Assembly (NCBI GenBank): GCA_963603285.1
Contig: CAVCMG010000002.1
Span: 1-64,000 of the forward strand
Length of the DNA: 64,000 bases
DNA from: UBA11957 sp963603285
GTDB lineage: Bacteria > Bacillota > Clostridia > Lachnospirales > Lachnospiraceae
Direction: 5' to 3'
The notes beneath the pieces were generated by a model that saw nothing but the letters and a program-made list of their open reading frames with translations, was not told where the DNA came from and made no database searches. A program made the position numbers and the translations under genes. Below, in pieces: positions 16,906 to 25,800 of the stretch. Numbering within the stretch: the first letter of the stretch is position 1; each line of letters starts with the position of its first letter.

Positions 16906-17661
16906 TCAGACGTTTTTTGATTTTCCTGTAAACTTCCGTTTCAGGAAAGCTCCGCCTTTCTTCAACCAGTTCTGTTTCTCAATATACCAGAATGGAGCTT
17001 CTACATATTGAATGTTATTTGTCTCTACCCAGATATCCAACAACCTCTCTGCCACAAATCCAAAAACCCGTGCATCATAAGCGGAATAGCTGGAGATATC
17101 CAATCTTTTCTCCAGCTCCCCCAGTATAGCAAATAACCAGGTACAATACGCATCCAGTTTATCCCATTTCATCAGAAGCATATTAAAACGATGTCCACTG
17201 GTTCGCTGCATAATCTCATCATATTTTGTCACATATGCCGGATATTGCTCAGCAAGAATCTCTCTGGTTTTTATAAGATCCTGCTCATGGTGCGCATGAA
17301 TGTACTGGTTATATGTCGTCTCTATAAAGTAGTTTCTCTTCTTCGGCAGGATCACATCCGCTTGTTGCAGAAGTTTTTCCACATCCGCCTGCTGCAAAAT
17401 ATGCTTTTTCCACCGTCCCTTGCTGAAATATCTACGATAATGCACCAGTCCCAGATAGTCCGTGTTCATATGTTTCCACGCCCAATACAGGCCTGTCAGT
17501 TCACAGTAATTGGCGTTCTTTGCCGAAATATTATCGCCAACATTATCCTTTAAGTATCCCAGCGGAGGCTTACCCTCGCTGCCCACCTGCAATGGGACAT
17601 ACATAGGATCTGTCGGCATCTTATATGTTTTGTGTGTTGCTACAATTATCTGAATCTTCAT
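16906..17661 (-). CDS. DUF4422 capsular polysaccharide protein
   Basis: A 251-residue protein of the DUF4422 family, commonly found in capsule and exopolysaccharide loci and thought to be glycosyltransferase-like. Visible family hallmarks are IQIIVATHKTYKMP at the start, YCELTGLYWAWKH near residue 50, LVHYRRYF near 72 and a late FWYIEKQNW. It ends 39 bases before the downstream transferase and starts 3 bases after the upstream one, so all three are co-transcribed. Biochemical role unproven; probably adds a sugar (galactofuranose-type activity has been suggested for some relatives). Confidence 0.85.
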   Translation of the reverse strand: MKIQIIVATHKTYKMPTDPMYVPLQVGSEGKPPLGYLKDNVGDNISAKNANYCELTGLYWAWKHMNTDYLGLVHYRRYFSKGRWKKHILQQADVEKLLQQADVILPKKRNYFIETTYNQYIHAHHEQDLIKTREILAEQYPAYVTKYDEIMQRTSGHRFNMLLMKWDKLDAYCTWLFAILGELEKRLDISSYSAYDARVFGFVAERLLDIWVETNNIQYVEAPFWYIEKQNWLKKGGAFLKRKFTGKSKNV

Positions 17662-17664
17662 ATT

Positions 17665-19071
17665 TTATTTCGTCACTTTTTCTGAATTGATCATGCCACC
17701 AAAGATTGTCTGCAGCACAATTCTGGCATCCAGCCATATACTCCAATGCTCAATATACCAGATATCATGCCGTATTCTCTCCGGAATACTCGTATCTCCA
17801 CGATACCCATTCACCTGCGCCCAGCCGGTAATTCCGGGGCGTACCTGCTGACGCACGAGATACAGCGGAATTTCTTCTTTAAACTGGTTTACATAATATG
17901 GAATTTCCGGGCGTGGTCCCACAAGGCTCATATCACCTTTAAGCACATTGAAAAACTGCGGCAGCTCGTCGATACTGAATTTACGGATCAGACTGCCAAA
18001 TCTGGTCTTTCTCGGATCCTCGTCAGTACTCCACGCCTTGGTAGAGTCTGCATTGACGCGCATGCTCCGGAACTTGTACATATAAAAATGCTTCTTATTC
18101 AGACCGATACGCTCCTGTTTAAAGATGATCGGGCCCGGGCTGGACAGCTTGACACCGATCGCAGTAACGAGCATTACCGGCGATGTCAGGATGATCAGAA
18201 ACAGACTACCGAGAATATCCGCGAAACGCTTGATAAACGCATTCAACATATGATCCAGCGGTATCTCACGGATATTGATGATTCGGCTCTCACCGATCGT
18301 ATCAATCGACGGATACGCCGGAATATAGTCGTTGAAATACGGTATAATACATATACGGATACCCGATTTATCACAGGCAGAAATGACCTTTTTCATAAAC
18401 TCCGCCTCGTGGATCTCCAAGGTAATGATCACCTCATCGATACCCGGCTGGTCAAGAATCTGTTCAAGATCCTCGTATGCTCCCAGATGTCTGCCAAGTC
18501 CCGGTTTTTCCACGCGGCTTACATAACCGTCGATCGTATAACCAAGATCCGGATTTGCCTTGATAGACCGCACATACTGTCTCGCATGCTTGCCGTTGCC
18601 CACAAGGATGACATGCTTCTGGTTATATCCCTTTCGGCGGAAATACCGCAGCGTATAGCGCAGAATCAGACGTTTAATAACCAGAAATCCTGTAGACAGG
18701 ACGTAGTAAATAGCGATCGCAATACGTGAGAAGTCAACGATACGGGTCAGATACAGAAGCGCCATCAGAGCCAGTACAGCCAGTGCTCCCATCTGTACGA
18801 TCCGCGTTACTTCCCGGCGAAATCTCTCCCGTCTTGTATGGCTGTAGACATTCGCCATATAGAAAAAGAGAATCTCCACCAGTGCAAATAACAACGCCGC
18901 CGTCAGATATTGTCTGTTCCACGGAATCCACAGCGCCGGCAATTTCGACTCGTACCAGATGTACATACAGAAGAAACGTATGTATGTTGCTATAATATAA
19001 GATAAAAACAGAATAAGAAAGTCGGATACCACATTGATGATATTCAAAACTCTCTGATTTTCTTTGATCAT
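17665..19071 (-). CDS. undecaprenyl-phosphate sugar phosphotransferase (WcaJ-like)
   Basis: A 468-residue initiating glycosylphosphotransferase, WcaJ/CpsE type: five N-terminal hydrophobic segments, a central Rossmann domain (KHVILVGNGKHARQYVRSI) and a C-terminal catalytic domain with ERIGLNKKHFYMYKFRSM, FSIDELPQFFNVLKGDMS and LVGPRPEIPYYV. I chose the ATG at 19071 because GGAG lies 9 bases upstream; an ATG 60 bases earlier has no ribosome site. It is the first gene of the locus behind the promoter near 19155. Likely substrate UDP-glucose, by family; not proven. Confidence 0.9.
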   Translation of the reverse strand: MIKENQRVLNIINVVSDFLILFLSYIIATYIRFFCMYIWYESKLPALWIPWNRQYLTAALLFALVEILFFYMANVYSHTRRERFRREVTRIVQMGALAVLALMALLYLTRIVDFSRIAIAIYYVLSTGFLVIKRLILRYTLRYFRRKGYNQKHVILVGNGKHARQYVRSIKANPDLGYTIDGYVSRVEKPGLGRHLGAYEDLEQILDQPGIDEVIITLEIHEAEFMKKVISACDKSGIRICIIPYFNDYIPAYPSIDTIGESRIINIREIPLDHMLNAFIKRFADILGSLFLIILTSPVMLVTAIGVKLSSPGPIIFKQERIGLNKKHFYMYKFRSMRVNADSTKAWSTDEDPRKTRFGSLIRKFSIDELPQFFNVLKGDMSLVGPRPEIPYYVNQFKEEIPLYLVRQQVRPGITGWAQVNGYRGDTSIPERIRHDIWYIEHWSIWLDARIVLQTIFGGMINSEKVTK

Positions 19072-19153
19072 AAATACACGCTCCAGACGCAGTTTTATAG
19101 TGTTTTCGACTGCGTTAGCACCAAAGTGCATAGTTTTACATAGTATTTAAAGC

Positions 19154-19188
19154 ATTATACCTCAAATTGCACGTTTTTACTATATATT
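19154..19188 (-). promoter_or_regulatory. probable promoter of the polysaccharide locus
   Basis: A consensus TATAAT -10 box (plus-strand ATTATA at 19154-19159) lies about 85 bases upstream of the first EPS gene in an AT-rich leader. No convincing TTGACA is present at 17 bases, so an activator or an A/T-rich UP element may compensate. The rest of 19072-19386 holds only this leader and the fucI terminator. Confidence 0.4.
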
Positions 19189-19311
19189 CCGGATAAGTTC
19201 TACAATTTCTTCACTTTTCTTAATATTTTTCAAAAGAATTCGCGCATATTATCGACATTATTCTGTTTAATGTTCAGAAATATCATATTGTCTTCACCAA
19301 CCGTTAGTCCC

Positions 19312-19338
19312 AAAAAAGGACCGTGGCACACAGCCACG
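19312..19338 (-). terminator. intrinsic terminator of fucI
   Basis: On the minus strand a CGTGGC/GCCACG stem with a 5-base loop is followed by GTCC and six T residues, about 50 bases after the fucI stop. Confidence 0.85.
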
Positions 19339-19386
19339 ATCCCTCTCAATCGTTTGATCACACTATTCTGTTATTACACAGTCCAA

Positions 19387-21189
19387 TTATTTCTTATAGA
19401 ACGGTCCGAAGTTAGCGCAAGCTCTGTAGTCAGCACCTTCTTTATCCATACCGAATGCGTTCCATGCAGCTGGACGGAAGATGTCTTCTGTTGCTACGTT
19501 GTGCATGCAAACCGGGATTCTCAGCATGGAGCACATGGTGATCAGATCAGCACCGATGTGACCATAGGAGATAGCGCCGTGGTTAGCACCCCAGTTGTTC
19601 ATTACGCTGTAAGCGTTCTCGAACGGGCTGCCTGCAACACCGTCTGTACGCGGTGTGAACCATGTACACGGCCATGTGTAGTCTGTACGTTTCCACAGAG
19701 TATCGGATACCTGCTCTGGAAGAGCTACAGTCCAACCTTCAACGATCTGCAGAACCGGTCCAAGGCCATGGATCAAGTTCAGACGGATCATAGTAGCCGG
19801 CATCTCAGCCTTTGTCTCGAATCTGGAAGAGAATCCGCCGCCACGGAAGTAACCGTTATCGGCTGCGCACCACTCGGTAGCGTCCATGATAGCTTTCTGG
19901 TCTTCTTCTGTTACGTTGTACCATTCTTTCATAACAGCGTTGCCGTTTTCATCTTTGCAAACGCCGGAAGCATCCAGACAGCATGCACCGGAGTTGATCA
20001 GATGGATGATACCGTCTGCATCAGCAGCATGGCCTTCCAGCTTATAACCTGTAACACGCTCTACGGACTTGCCGTTCCAGCATGTACGAACATCTGCGAA
20101 CATCTGTGCTCTGTTGGTCAGCAGCTTCATGAACAGCATACCCAGACCATTCAGTGCATCGTTCTCTGTAGCCAGTACGAACGGCTCTCTTGCTCCGTTC
20201 CAGTCGAAGGAAGTATTCAGGATAGCTTCCGGGAAGTCACAGTTTGGCTTCCAGTCTGTCCACTGTCTCTGACCCTGGAAACCACCGCAGATAGCGTTGT
20301 GTCCAACGGACTCCTCTTCGCAGCCAGCCGGCAGGTTCGGGTTGCCCTGATACAGGTCTTCGATGATGACAGCCATCTTTGCGATGAACTCCCATGTTTC
20401 TTTCTTCTTTTCATCAGAAGCTTTTACGAAATCCGGGTTCTTGTCCCAGCCCTCTTTGCAGTACTCTTTGATCCATGCAAGAGCTTTCTGATACTCATCT
20501 TCATTGTAGATGTGCTCATCCATACGACGAAGGATCTCAACCTCATCTACGGACTCAACACGCATACCAAGGTAGGACTCGATGAAGCCCTGATCCATGA
20601 TAGATCCGCCGATACCCATGGTAACGGAACCGATCTGCAGGTAAGATTTACCTCTCATTGTAGCTACGGCAACAGCGGCACGACCGAAACGAAGCAGTTT
20701 AGCCTGAACATCATCCGGAATTCTCATGTCGTCAGCTTCGCATACATCCTGACCATAGATACCGAATGCCGGCAGACCCTTCTGTGCATGTGTAGCCAGT
20801 ACGGATGCCAGATATACAGCACCCGGTCTTTCTGTAGCGTTCATACCCCATACAGCTTTGATTGTGTTGCGGTCCATATCCATTGTCTCGGAACCGTAGC
20901 ACCAGCACGGTGTAACTGTCAGTGTAATGGCAACACCAGCTTTTTCGAATTTCTCCTGGCATGCAGCAGCCTCTGCTACACGACCGATGGTAGTGTCGGC
21001 GATGATAACCTTAACCGGCTCACCGTTGGAGTATTTCAGATTCTCCTCGAATAATTTTTTAGCTGCAAGAGCCATACCCATTGTCTGGTCTTCCAGAGAC
21101 TCACGAACTTTCAGGGCACCTCTACGACCATCGATCGTAGGACGGATACCGATTACCGGATACTCACCGACATATCTGTTTTTTGCCAT
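19387..21189 (-). CDS. fucI: L-fucose isomerase
   Basis: A 600-residue cytosolic enzyme converting L-fucose to L-fuculose (D-arabinose/D-ribulose also possible), manganese-dependent and hexameric in the family. The family start YPVIGIRPTIDGRRGALKV is intact, with IADTTIGRVAEAA, YGSETMDMDRNT, ILNTSFDWNGAREPFVLATE and ENAYSVMNNWGANHGAISYG in order. Length matches E. coli FucI (591). GGAGG precedes the ATG. The usual partners (fuculokinase, fuculose-phosphate aldolase, permease) are absent here. The divergent AraC regulator next door is the likely controller. Confidence 0.97.
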   Translation of the reverse strand: MAKNRYVGEYPVIGIRPTIDGRRGALKVRESLEDQTMGMALAAKKLFEENLKYSNGEPVKVIIADTTIGRVAEAAACQEKFEKAGVAITLTVTPCWCYGSETMDMDRNTIKAVWGMNATERPGAVYLASVLATHAQKGLPAFGIYGQDVCEADDMRIPDDVQAKLLRFGRAAVAVATMRGKSYLQIGSVTMGIGGSIMDQGFIESYLGMRVESVDEVEILRRMDEHIYNEDEYQKALAWIKEYCKEGWDKNPDFVKASDEKKKETWEFIAKMAVIIEDLYQGNPNLPAGCEEESVGHNAICGGFQGQRQWTDWKPNCDFPEAILNTSFDWNGAREPFVLATENDALNGLGMLFMKLLTNRAQMFADVRTCWNGKSVERVTGYKLEGHAADADGIIHLINSGACCLDASGVCKDENGNAVMKEWYNVTEEDQKAIMDATEWCAADNGYFRGGGFSSRFETKAEMPATMIRLNLIHGLGPVLQIVEGWTVALPEQVSDTLWKRTDYTWPCTWFTPRTDGVAGSPFENAYSVMNNWGANHGAISYGHIGADLITMCSMLRIPVCMHNVATEDIFRPAAWNAFGMDKEGADYRACANFGPFYKK

Positions 21190-21293
21190 GATTAAAACCC
21201 TCCATTTGTTTATTTATGTTCCAGGATGAGCGAAACGCTTCACCCTAAGTGCACAGCTTATCTGTACTTTGAACTTATGTAGTAAATATAGCA

Positions 21294-21323
21294 TTGATTG
21301 CATTTAATATCTTGTGTTATACT
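21294..21323 (+). promoter_or_regulatory. promoter of the AraC gene
   Basis: TTGATT at 21294-21299 and TATACT at 21318-21323 with 18-base spacing and an upstream TG; it points to the AraC gene. The shared 200-bp interval must also contain the fucI promoter on the minus strand, which I could not place. A TTCACAT...ATGTGAA palindrome at about 21344-21368 in the leader is a possible operator. Confidence 0.6.
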
Positions 21324-21387
21324 GGACTAAAGTATGACAATATTCACATTTTCAAAAAGTGATGTGAAAATTTTGGAGGTATTTTTT

Positions 21388-22236
21388 GTGCAATATTACC
21401 ACTTTAACGAGGATAAACAGCGCGGCACCTATGATTTTCCTTTTGAATTTTACCACCTGGACCATACGCATCCCCAGTATGTGATGTCCTACCACTGGCA
21501 TATTGAATACGAGATCATACGGATCCTTTCCGGCAGTTTTGAGGCTACGCTGGATGAAAAGACCTTCACGGCAGACGCCGGGGATGTGATCTTTGTCAAC
21601 AGCAGTATCCTGCATTCCGGGATTCCGCACGACTGCGTGTATGAATGTCTGGTCTTTGATATGAATACCTTTTTAAAGCACAATCCTGCCTGTCAGCCCT
21701 ACATCCAGAAGATCATCGACCACCGGGCGCTGATCTTCCATCATTTTCACCGGCAACGCACGGATGTCTGTCAGATCGTTGACCGGATCTTCACTGCCTT
21801 TCAGCAAAAGTCCGCCGGTTATGAGCTCACTGTCTATGGCGGCTTTTACCAGCTGTTTGGCCTGATCTTTGCTTCTCATCTGTATTACGAGGAGCCGCCG
21901 CAGTCCTTACGCGACCATAAGAAAATTCACCAGCTGAAAAATGTGCTGGAATTTATCGACGCCAACTACCAGAATCCGATTTCTCTGGAGCAGCTGTCCA
22001 CGGCCGCCCATATGTCGCCGAAGTACTTCTGCCGCTTTTTTCAGGAGCTGACGCACCGAACGCCGATGGATTATCTGAATTACCAGCGGATCGAGCATGC
22101 GGCCTATCTGTTGTCCACCTCCCACGAGACGGTGACGGATATTGCCTACGCCTGTGGGTTTAATGATCTGAGTTATTTTATCAAAACCTTTAAGAAATAT
22201 AAGAATGTAACTCCCGGACAGTACACCCGCCAGTAG
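21388..22236 (+). CDS. AraC-family regulator, probable fucose regulator
   Basis: A 282-residue regulator: an N-terminal cupin-type sensor (HWHIEYEIIRILSGSFEATL, with HSGIPHDCVYECLVFDM) and a C-terminal pair of helix-turn-helix motifs (LEQLSTAAHMSPKYFCRFFQ and VTDIAYACGFNDLSYFIKTF, then the FKKYKNVTPGQYT signature). I start it at the GTG at 21388, which has GGAGGT 7 bases upstream; an ATG 54 bases earlier lies in the leader without a ribosome site. It is divergent from fucI and so is expected to control it in response to a sugar. Confidence 0.92.
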   Translation: MQYYHFNEDKQRGTYDFPFEFYHLDHTHPQYVMSYHWHIEYEIIRILSGSFEATLDEKTFTADAGDVIFVNSSILHSGIPHDCVYECLVFDMNTFLKHNPACQPYIQKIIDHRALIFHHFHRQRTDVCQIVDRIFTAFQQKSAGYELTVYGGFYQLFGLIFASHLYYEEPPQSLRDHKKIHQLKNVLEFIDANYQNPISLEQLSTAAHMSPKYFCRFFQELTHRTPMDYLNYQRIEHAAYLLSTSHETVTDIAYACGFNDLSYFIKTFKKYKNVTPGQYTRQ

Positions 22237-22344
22237 GCTGTACATTACATATCATTCATCTACTGCAATACACCTGCATAGTATAATACAGGTACATTTC
22301 TAACCGTTGAACGGTACTGTAAACTAGGCGTGAGGTGAATTGTA

Positions 22345-22689
22345 ATGGATAAAATAAAGCAAAATCTCGGCCTGGTTATACGGGAAGCCCGCGAAAATGC
22401 CGGACTTACCCAGAGTCAGCTTTCTGAAAATCTGAATCTTGGCGACAAGACGATCTTAAATATCGAAAACTTCCGCGGTAATCCCAAGTATGACAGCCTG
22501 TATTCGCTGGTAACGTACTTAAAGATTCCCGGCGACCGGCTGTTTTATCCCGAAATCCAAGCGGATGAACCGAACAAACAGCAGCTGCGTCTGGAGATCG
22601 AGACATGTACAGATCAGGAAGCGGCAGAGCTGCTCAGAGTCGTTCACTATATGCTGGGTATATTGCGCAGGAACAAAGATAACACATAA
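22345..22689 (+). CDS. XRE-family HTH regulator
   Basis: A 114-residue protein with an N-terminal Cro/C1-type helix-turn-helix (IREARENAGLTQSQLSENL, then TILNIENFRGNPKYDSLYSL). The roughly 40-residue C-terminal tail has no recognised domain. A TATAAT box at 22282-22287 and GAGGTG before the ATG support independent expression, and a strong terminator follows immediately. The target is unknown. Confidence 0.88.
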   Translation: MDKIKQNLGLVIREARENAGLTQSQLSENLNLGDKTILNIENFRGNPKYDSLYSLVTYLKIPGDRLFYPEIQADEPNKQQLRLEIETCTDQEAAELLRVVHYMLGILRRNKDNT

Positions 22690-22731
22690 GCATAGCCGGA
22701 CAGGCTGATCATGTCCGGCTATGCTTTTATT
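22688..22731 (+). terminator. intrinsic terminator of the XRE gene
   Basis: AAGCATAGCCGGACA and its complement form a perfect 14-15 bp stem with a 9-base loop, followed by TTTTATTT. Confidence 0.92.
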
Positions 22732-22744
22732 TGTATCTTCTATC

Positions 22745-22786
22745 AACAAAAGCCCCCGCCGGAGCTTTCTTTTACATGCTAAGTCA
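22745..22786 (-). repeat. terminator-like repeat, copy 1
   Basis: On the minus strand, CTTAGCATGTAAAAGAAAGC leads into a GCTCCGGCGGGGGC hairpin and TTTTG. The plus-strand segment at 22761-22783 matches 34981-35003 at 22 of 23 positions. It lies just beyond the purL terminator. Probably a dispersed structured element that can act as a backup terminator. Confidence 0.5.
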
Positions 22787-22787
22787 G

Positions 22788-22817
22788 CAAAAGGGTATGG
22801 CCATCGCCATACCCTTT
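22788..22817 (-). terminator. intrinsic terminator of purL
   Basis: Stem GGGTATGGC/GCCATACCC, extended by an AAA/TTT pair with a 4-base loop and ending in TTTTGC on the minus strand, 23 bases after the purL stop. It can work in both directions. Confidence 0.85.
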
Positions 22818-22839
22818 CTTCCTGTATAACATATATCGC

Positions 22840-25800
22840 TTATTTAAAGTAAGCCACACCGGACTCAAAGATCCGGATATCCTGCTCGCCGTAAATGTTG
22901 ATGGCTACGCCATCGCCGCGGCGCTCGCTGTGGGCCATCTTACCAAGGACACGGCCGTCCGGGCTGGTGATACCTTCGATGGCAGCGTAGGAGCCGTTGA
23001 CATTCCACTCTTCATCCATGGAAACGTTGCCTGCCGGATCACAGTACTGGGTAGCGACCTGACCGTTGGCAAACAGCCTGTCGATCCATTCCCTGCTGGC
23101 TACGAAACGTCCCTCACCGTGGGAAGCCGGGTTTGTATACACCTTGCCGACCTCGGCCTGTGCCAGCCACGGAGATTTGTTGGTCATAACCTTTGTATAA
23201 ACCATACGGGAAATATGGCGGCCGATGGTATTGAAGGTCAGTGTCGGTGAATCGGCTGTCTGGCCTTTGATCTCACCGTACGGTACGAGCCCCAGCTTGA
23301 TCAGTGCCTGGAAACCATTACAGATACCCAGTGCCAGACCGTCTCTTTCGTTTAACAGCTTCATAACAGCTTCTTTGATCTTTTCATTCTGGAACGCTGT
23401 TGCGAAGAATTTGGCAGAACCATCCGGCTCGTCACCTGCGGAGAAGCCGCCCGGGAACATGATGATCTGGGCATCGGAGATCTCCTTTGCAAAATCGTCT
23501 ACGGATTCTGCGATATCTGCTTCACTCAAATTCTTAAATACACAGGTACTTACGCTGGCACCGGCTCTTTCGAAGGCCTTTGTGCTGTCGTATTCACAAT
23601 TCGTACCCGGGAATACCGGAATAAATACCTTCGGCTGAGCCACTTTATGCTTGCATACATAGATCTGGCCACCAGTATACAGCGGACTTTCTACCTTATC
23701 TGTATCCAGAACTGCCTTTGTCTTGAATACCTTTTCCAGTGTACCCTTCCATGCCTCCAGAGCTTCCTCCTCGGAAATCACAGCATCACCGTAGGAGAAG
23801 GTCTTATCTGCGGTAACTTCACCGATCAGTGTATAGGCAGCGGACAATTTGGAAACATCTTCTGCTGCCACCTCCAGAACCAGATCACCAAAGCCCGGTG
23901 CGAAGAAATCACGCGGATCCAGATTGTGCTCAATCTTTACACCAAACATATTTCCGAAAGCCATCTTGGAAACGGCTGCGGCAATACCGTGACGATCCAG
24001 TGCATAGGCGGCTTTGACAAGACCTGCCTGCATATCGGCATGTACAGCATCGTACAGTGCCATGGTCTTTTCATAATCTACAAGATCCTTGTCTGTCTTT
24101 GGCAGGCGGATCCAAACGAGCTTGTCTCCTGCAGCCTTGAATTCCGGTGTAATGACATCCTGTACCTTGGCTACATCGACTGCAAAGGAAACAAGTGTCG
24201 GCGGTACATCGATATCGTTGAATGTACCGGACATACTGTCTTTACCACCGATGGACGGCAGGCCAAAACCGATCTGGGCGTCATATGCGCCGAGCAGTGC
24301 GGCAAACGGCTGGCTCCATCTGGTCGGATCTTCTGTCATACGGCGGAAGTACTCCTGGAAGGTGAAGCGGATCTTCTTATAATCACCACCGCAGGCTACG
24401 ATGCGGGCGATGGATTCTGTTACAGCATAGATAGCGCCATGGTACGGACTCCAGCTGGATACATACGGATCAAAGCCGTAGCTCATCATGGTCACGCTGT
24501 CGGTCTTTCCGTTCATCACCGGCACCTTGGCTACCATGGACTGGGTTTCAGTCAGCTGATACTGGCCGCCGTACGGCATAACAACGCTTCCGGCACCGAT
24601 GGAGCTGTCAAACATTTCCACCAGACCCTTCTGGGAGCATACGTTCATATCGGCCAGTGTTTCGAGCCATTTTGCACGGACATCGCCGACTTCTTCTGGA
24701 CGAACCAGTACATTATCCTTTTCTGCCGGAATTTCTACAAATACATCGGTCTCCTGATGTGCACCGTTGGTATCCAGGAATGCACGGGACAGGTTGACGA
24801 TTTCCTTACCTCTCCAGGAAAGAACCAGTCGCGGCTCCTCGGTAACAACAGCTACCGGAACAGCCTCCAGATTCTCTTCTGCGGCAAAGCAGAGGAACTT
24901 ATCGACATCCTTCGGATCTACAACAACAGCCATACGCTCCTGGGACTCGGAGATGGCGATCTCGGTTCCGTCCAGACCGGCGTATTTCTTCGGCACCTTG
25001 TCAAGGTCAACTCTGAGGCCGTCTGCCAGCTCACCGATGGCTACGGATACACCGCCGGCACCAAAATCGTTACACTTCTTGATCACATGAGCCACTTCCT
25101 CACGACGGAACAGACGCTGGATCTTACGCTCGGTCGGTGCATTACCTTTCTGTACCTCTGCACCACAGGTTTCGATGGAGGATGTGGTATGTACCTTGGA
25201 GGAACCGGTAGCACCGCCGCAGCCGTCACGGCCTGTACGGCCACCGAGCAGGATAATGATATCGCCCGGATCGGAGGTCAGTCTCTGTACGGCGCGTCTC
25301 GGAGCAGCGCCCATAACGGCACCGATCTCCATACGTTTTGCCACATAGTTCGGATGATAGATTTCTTTCACATAGCCGGTAGCCAGACCGATCTGGTTAC
25401 CGTAGGAGCTGTAACCGGAAGCAGCACCGCGCACCAGCTTCTTCTGCGGCAGCTTGCCCTCAAGGGTTTCTTTCACAGATTTTGTCGGATCAGCAGCACC
25501 GGTCACACGCATAGCCTGATATACATAGGTACGGCCGGACAGCGGATCACGGATCGCACCGCCAAGACAGGTAGCAGCACCACCAAACGGCTCGATCTCG
25601 GTCGGATGGTTGTGTGTCTCATTTTTAAAGTTGATCAGCCACTCCTCTTCTACGCCGTTGACATCGATTGGTACAACGATGGAGCAGGCATTGATCTCAT
25701 CGGATTCCTCCTGATCCTCCAGCTTGCCCTCGCTTTTCAGCTTTTTAGCGCCAAGCAGTGCCAGATCCATCAGGCAGACAAACTTATCGGAACGGCCTTT

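Noticed and set aside
19270..21054. 594-codon open frame antisense to fucI
   Set aside because: Same reasoning: shadow of a highly biased gene, begins inside the fucI terminator region, no recognisable protein features.
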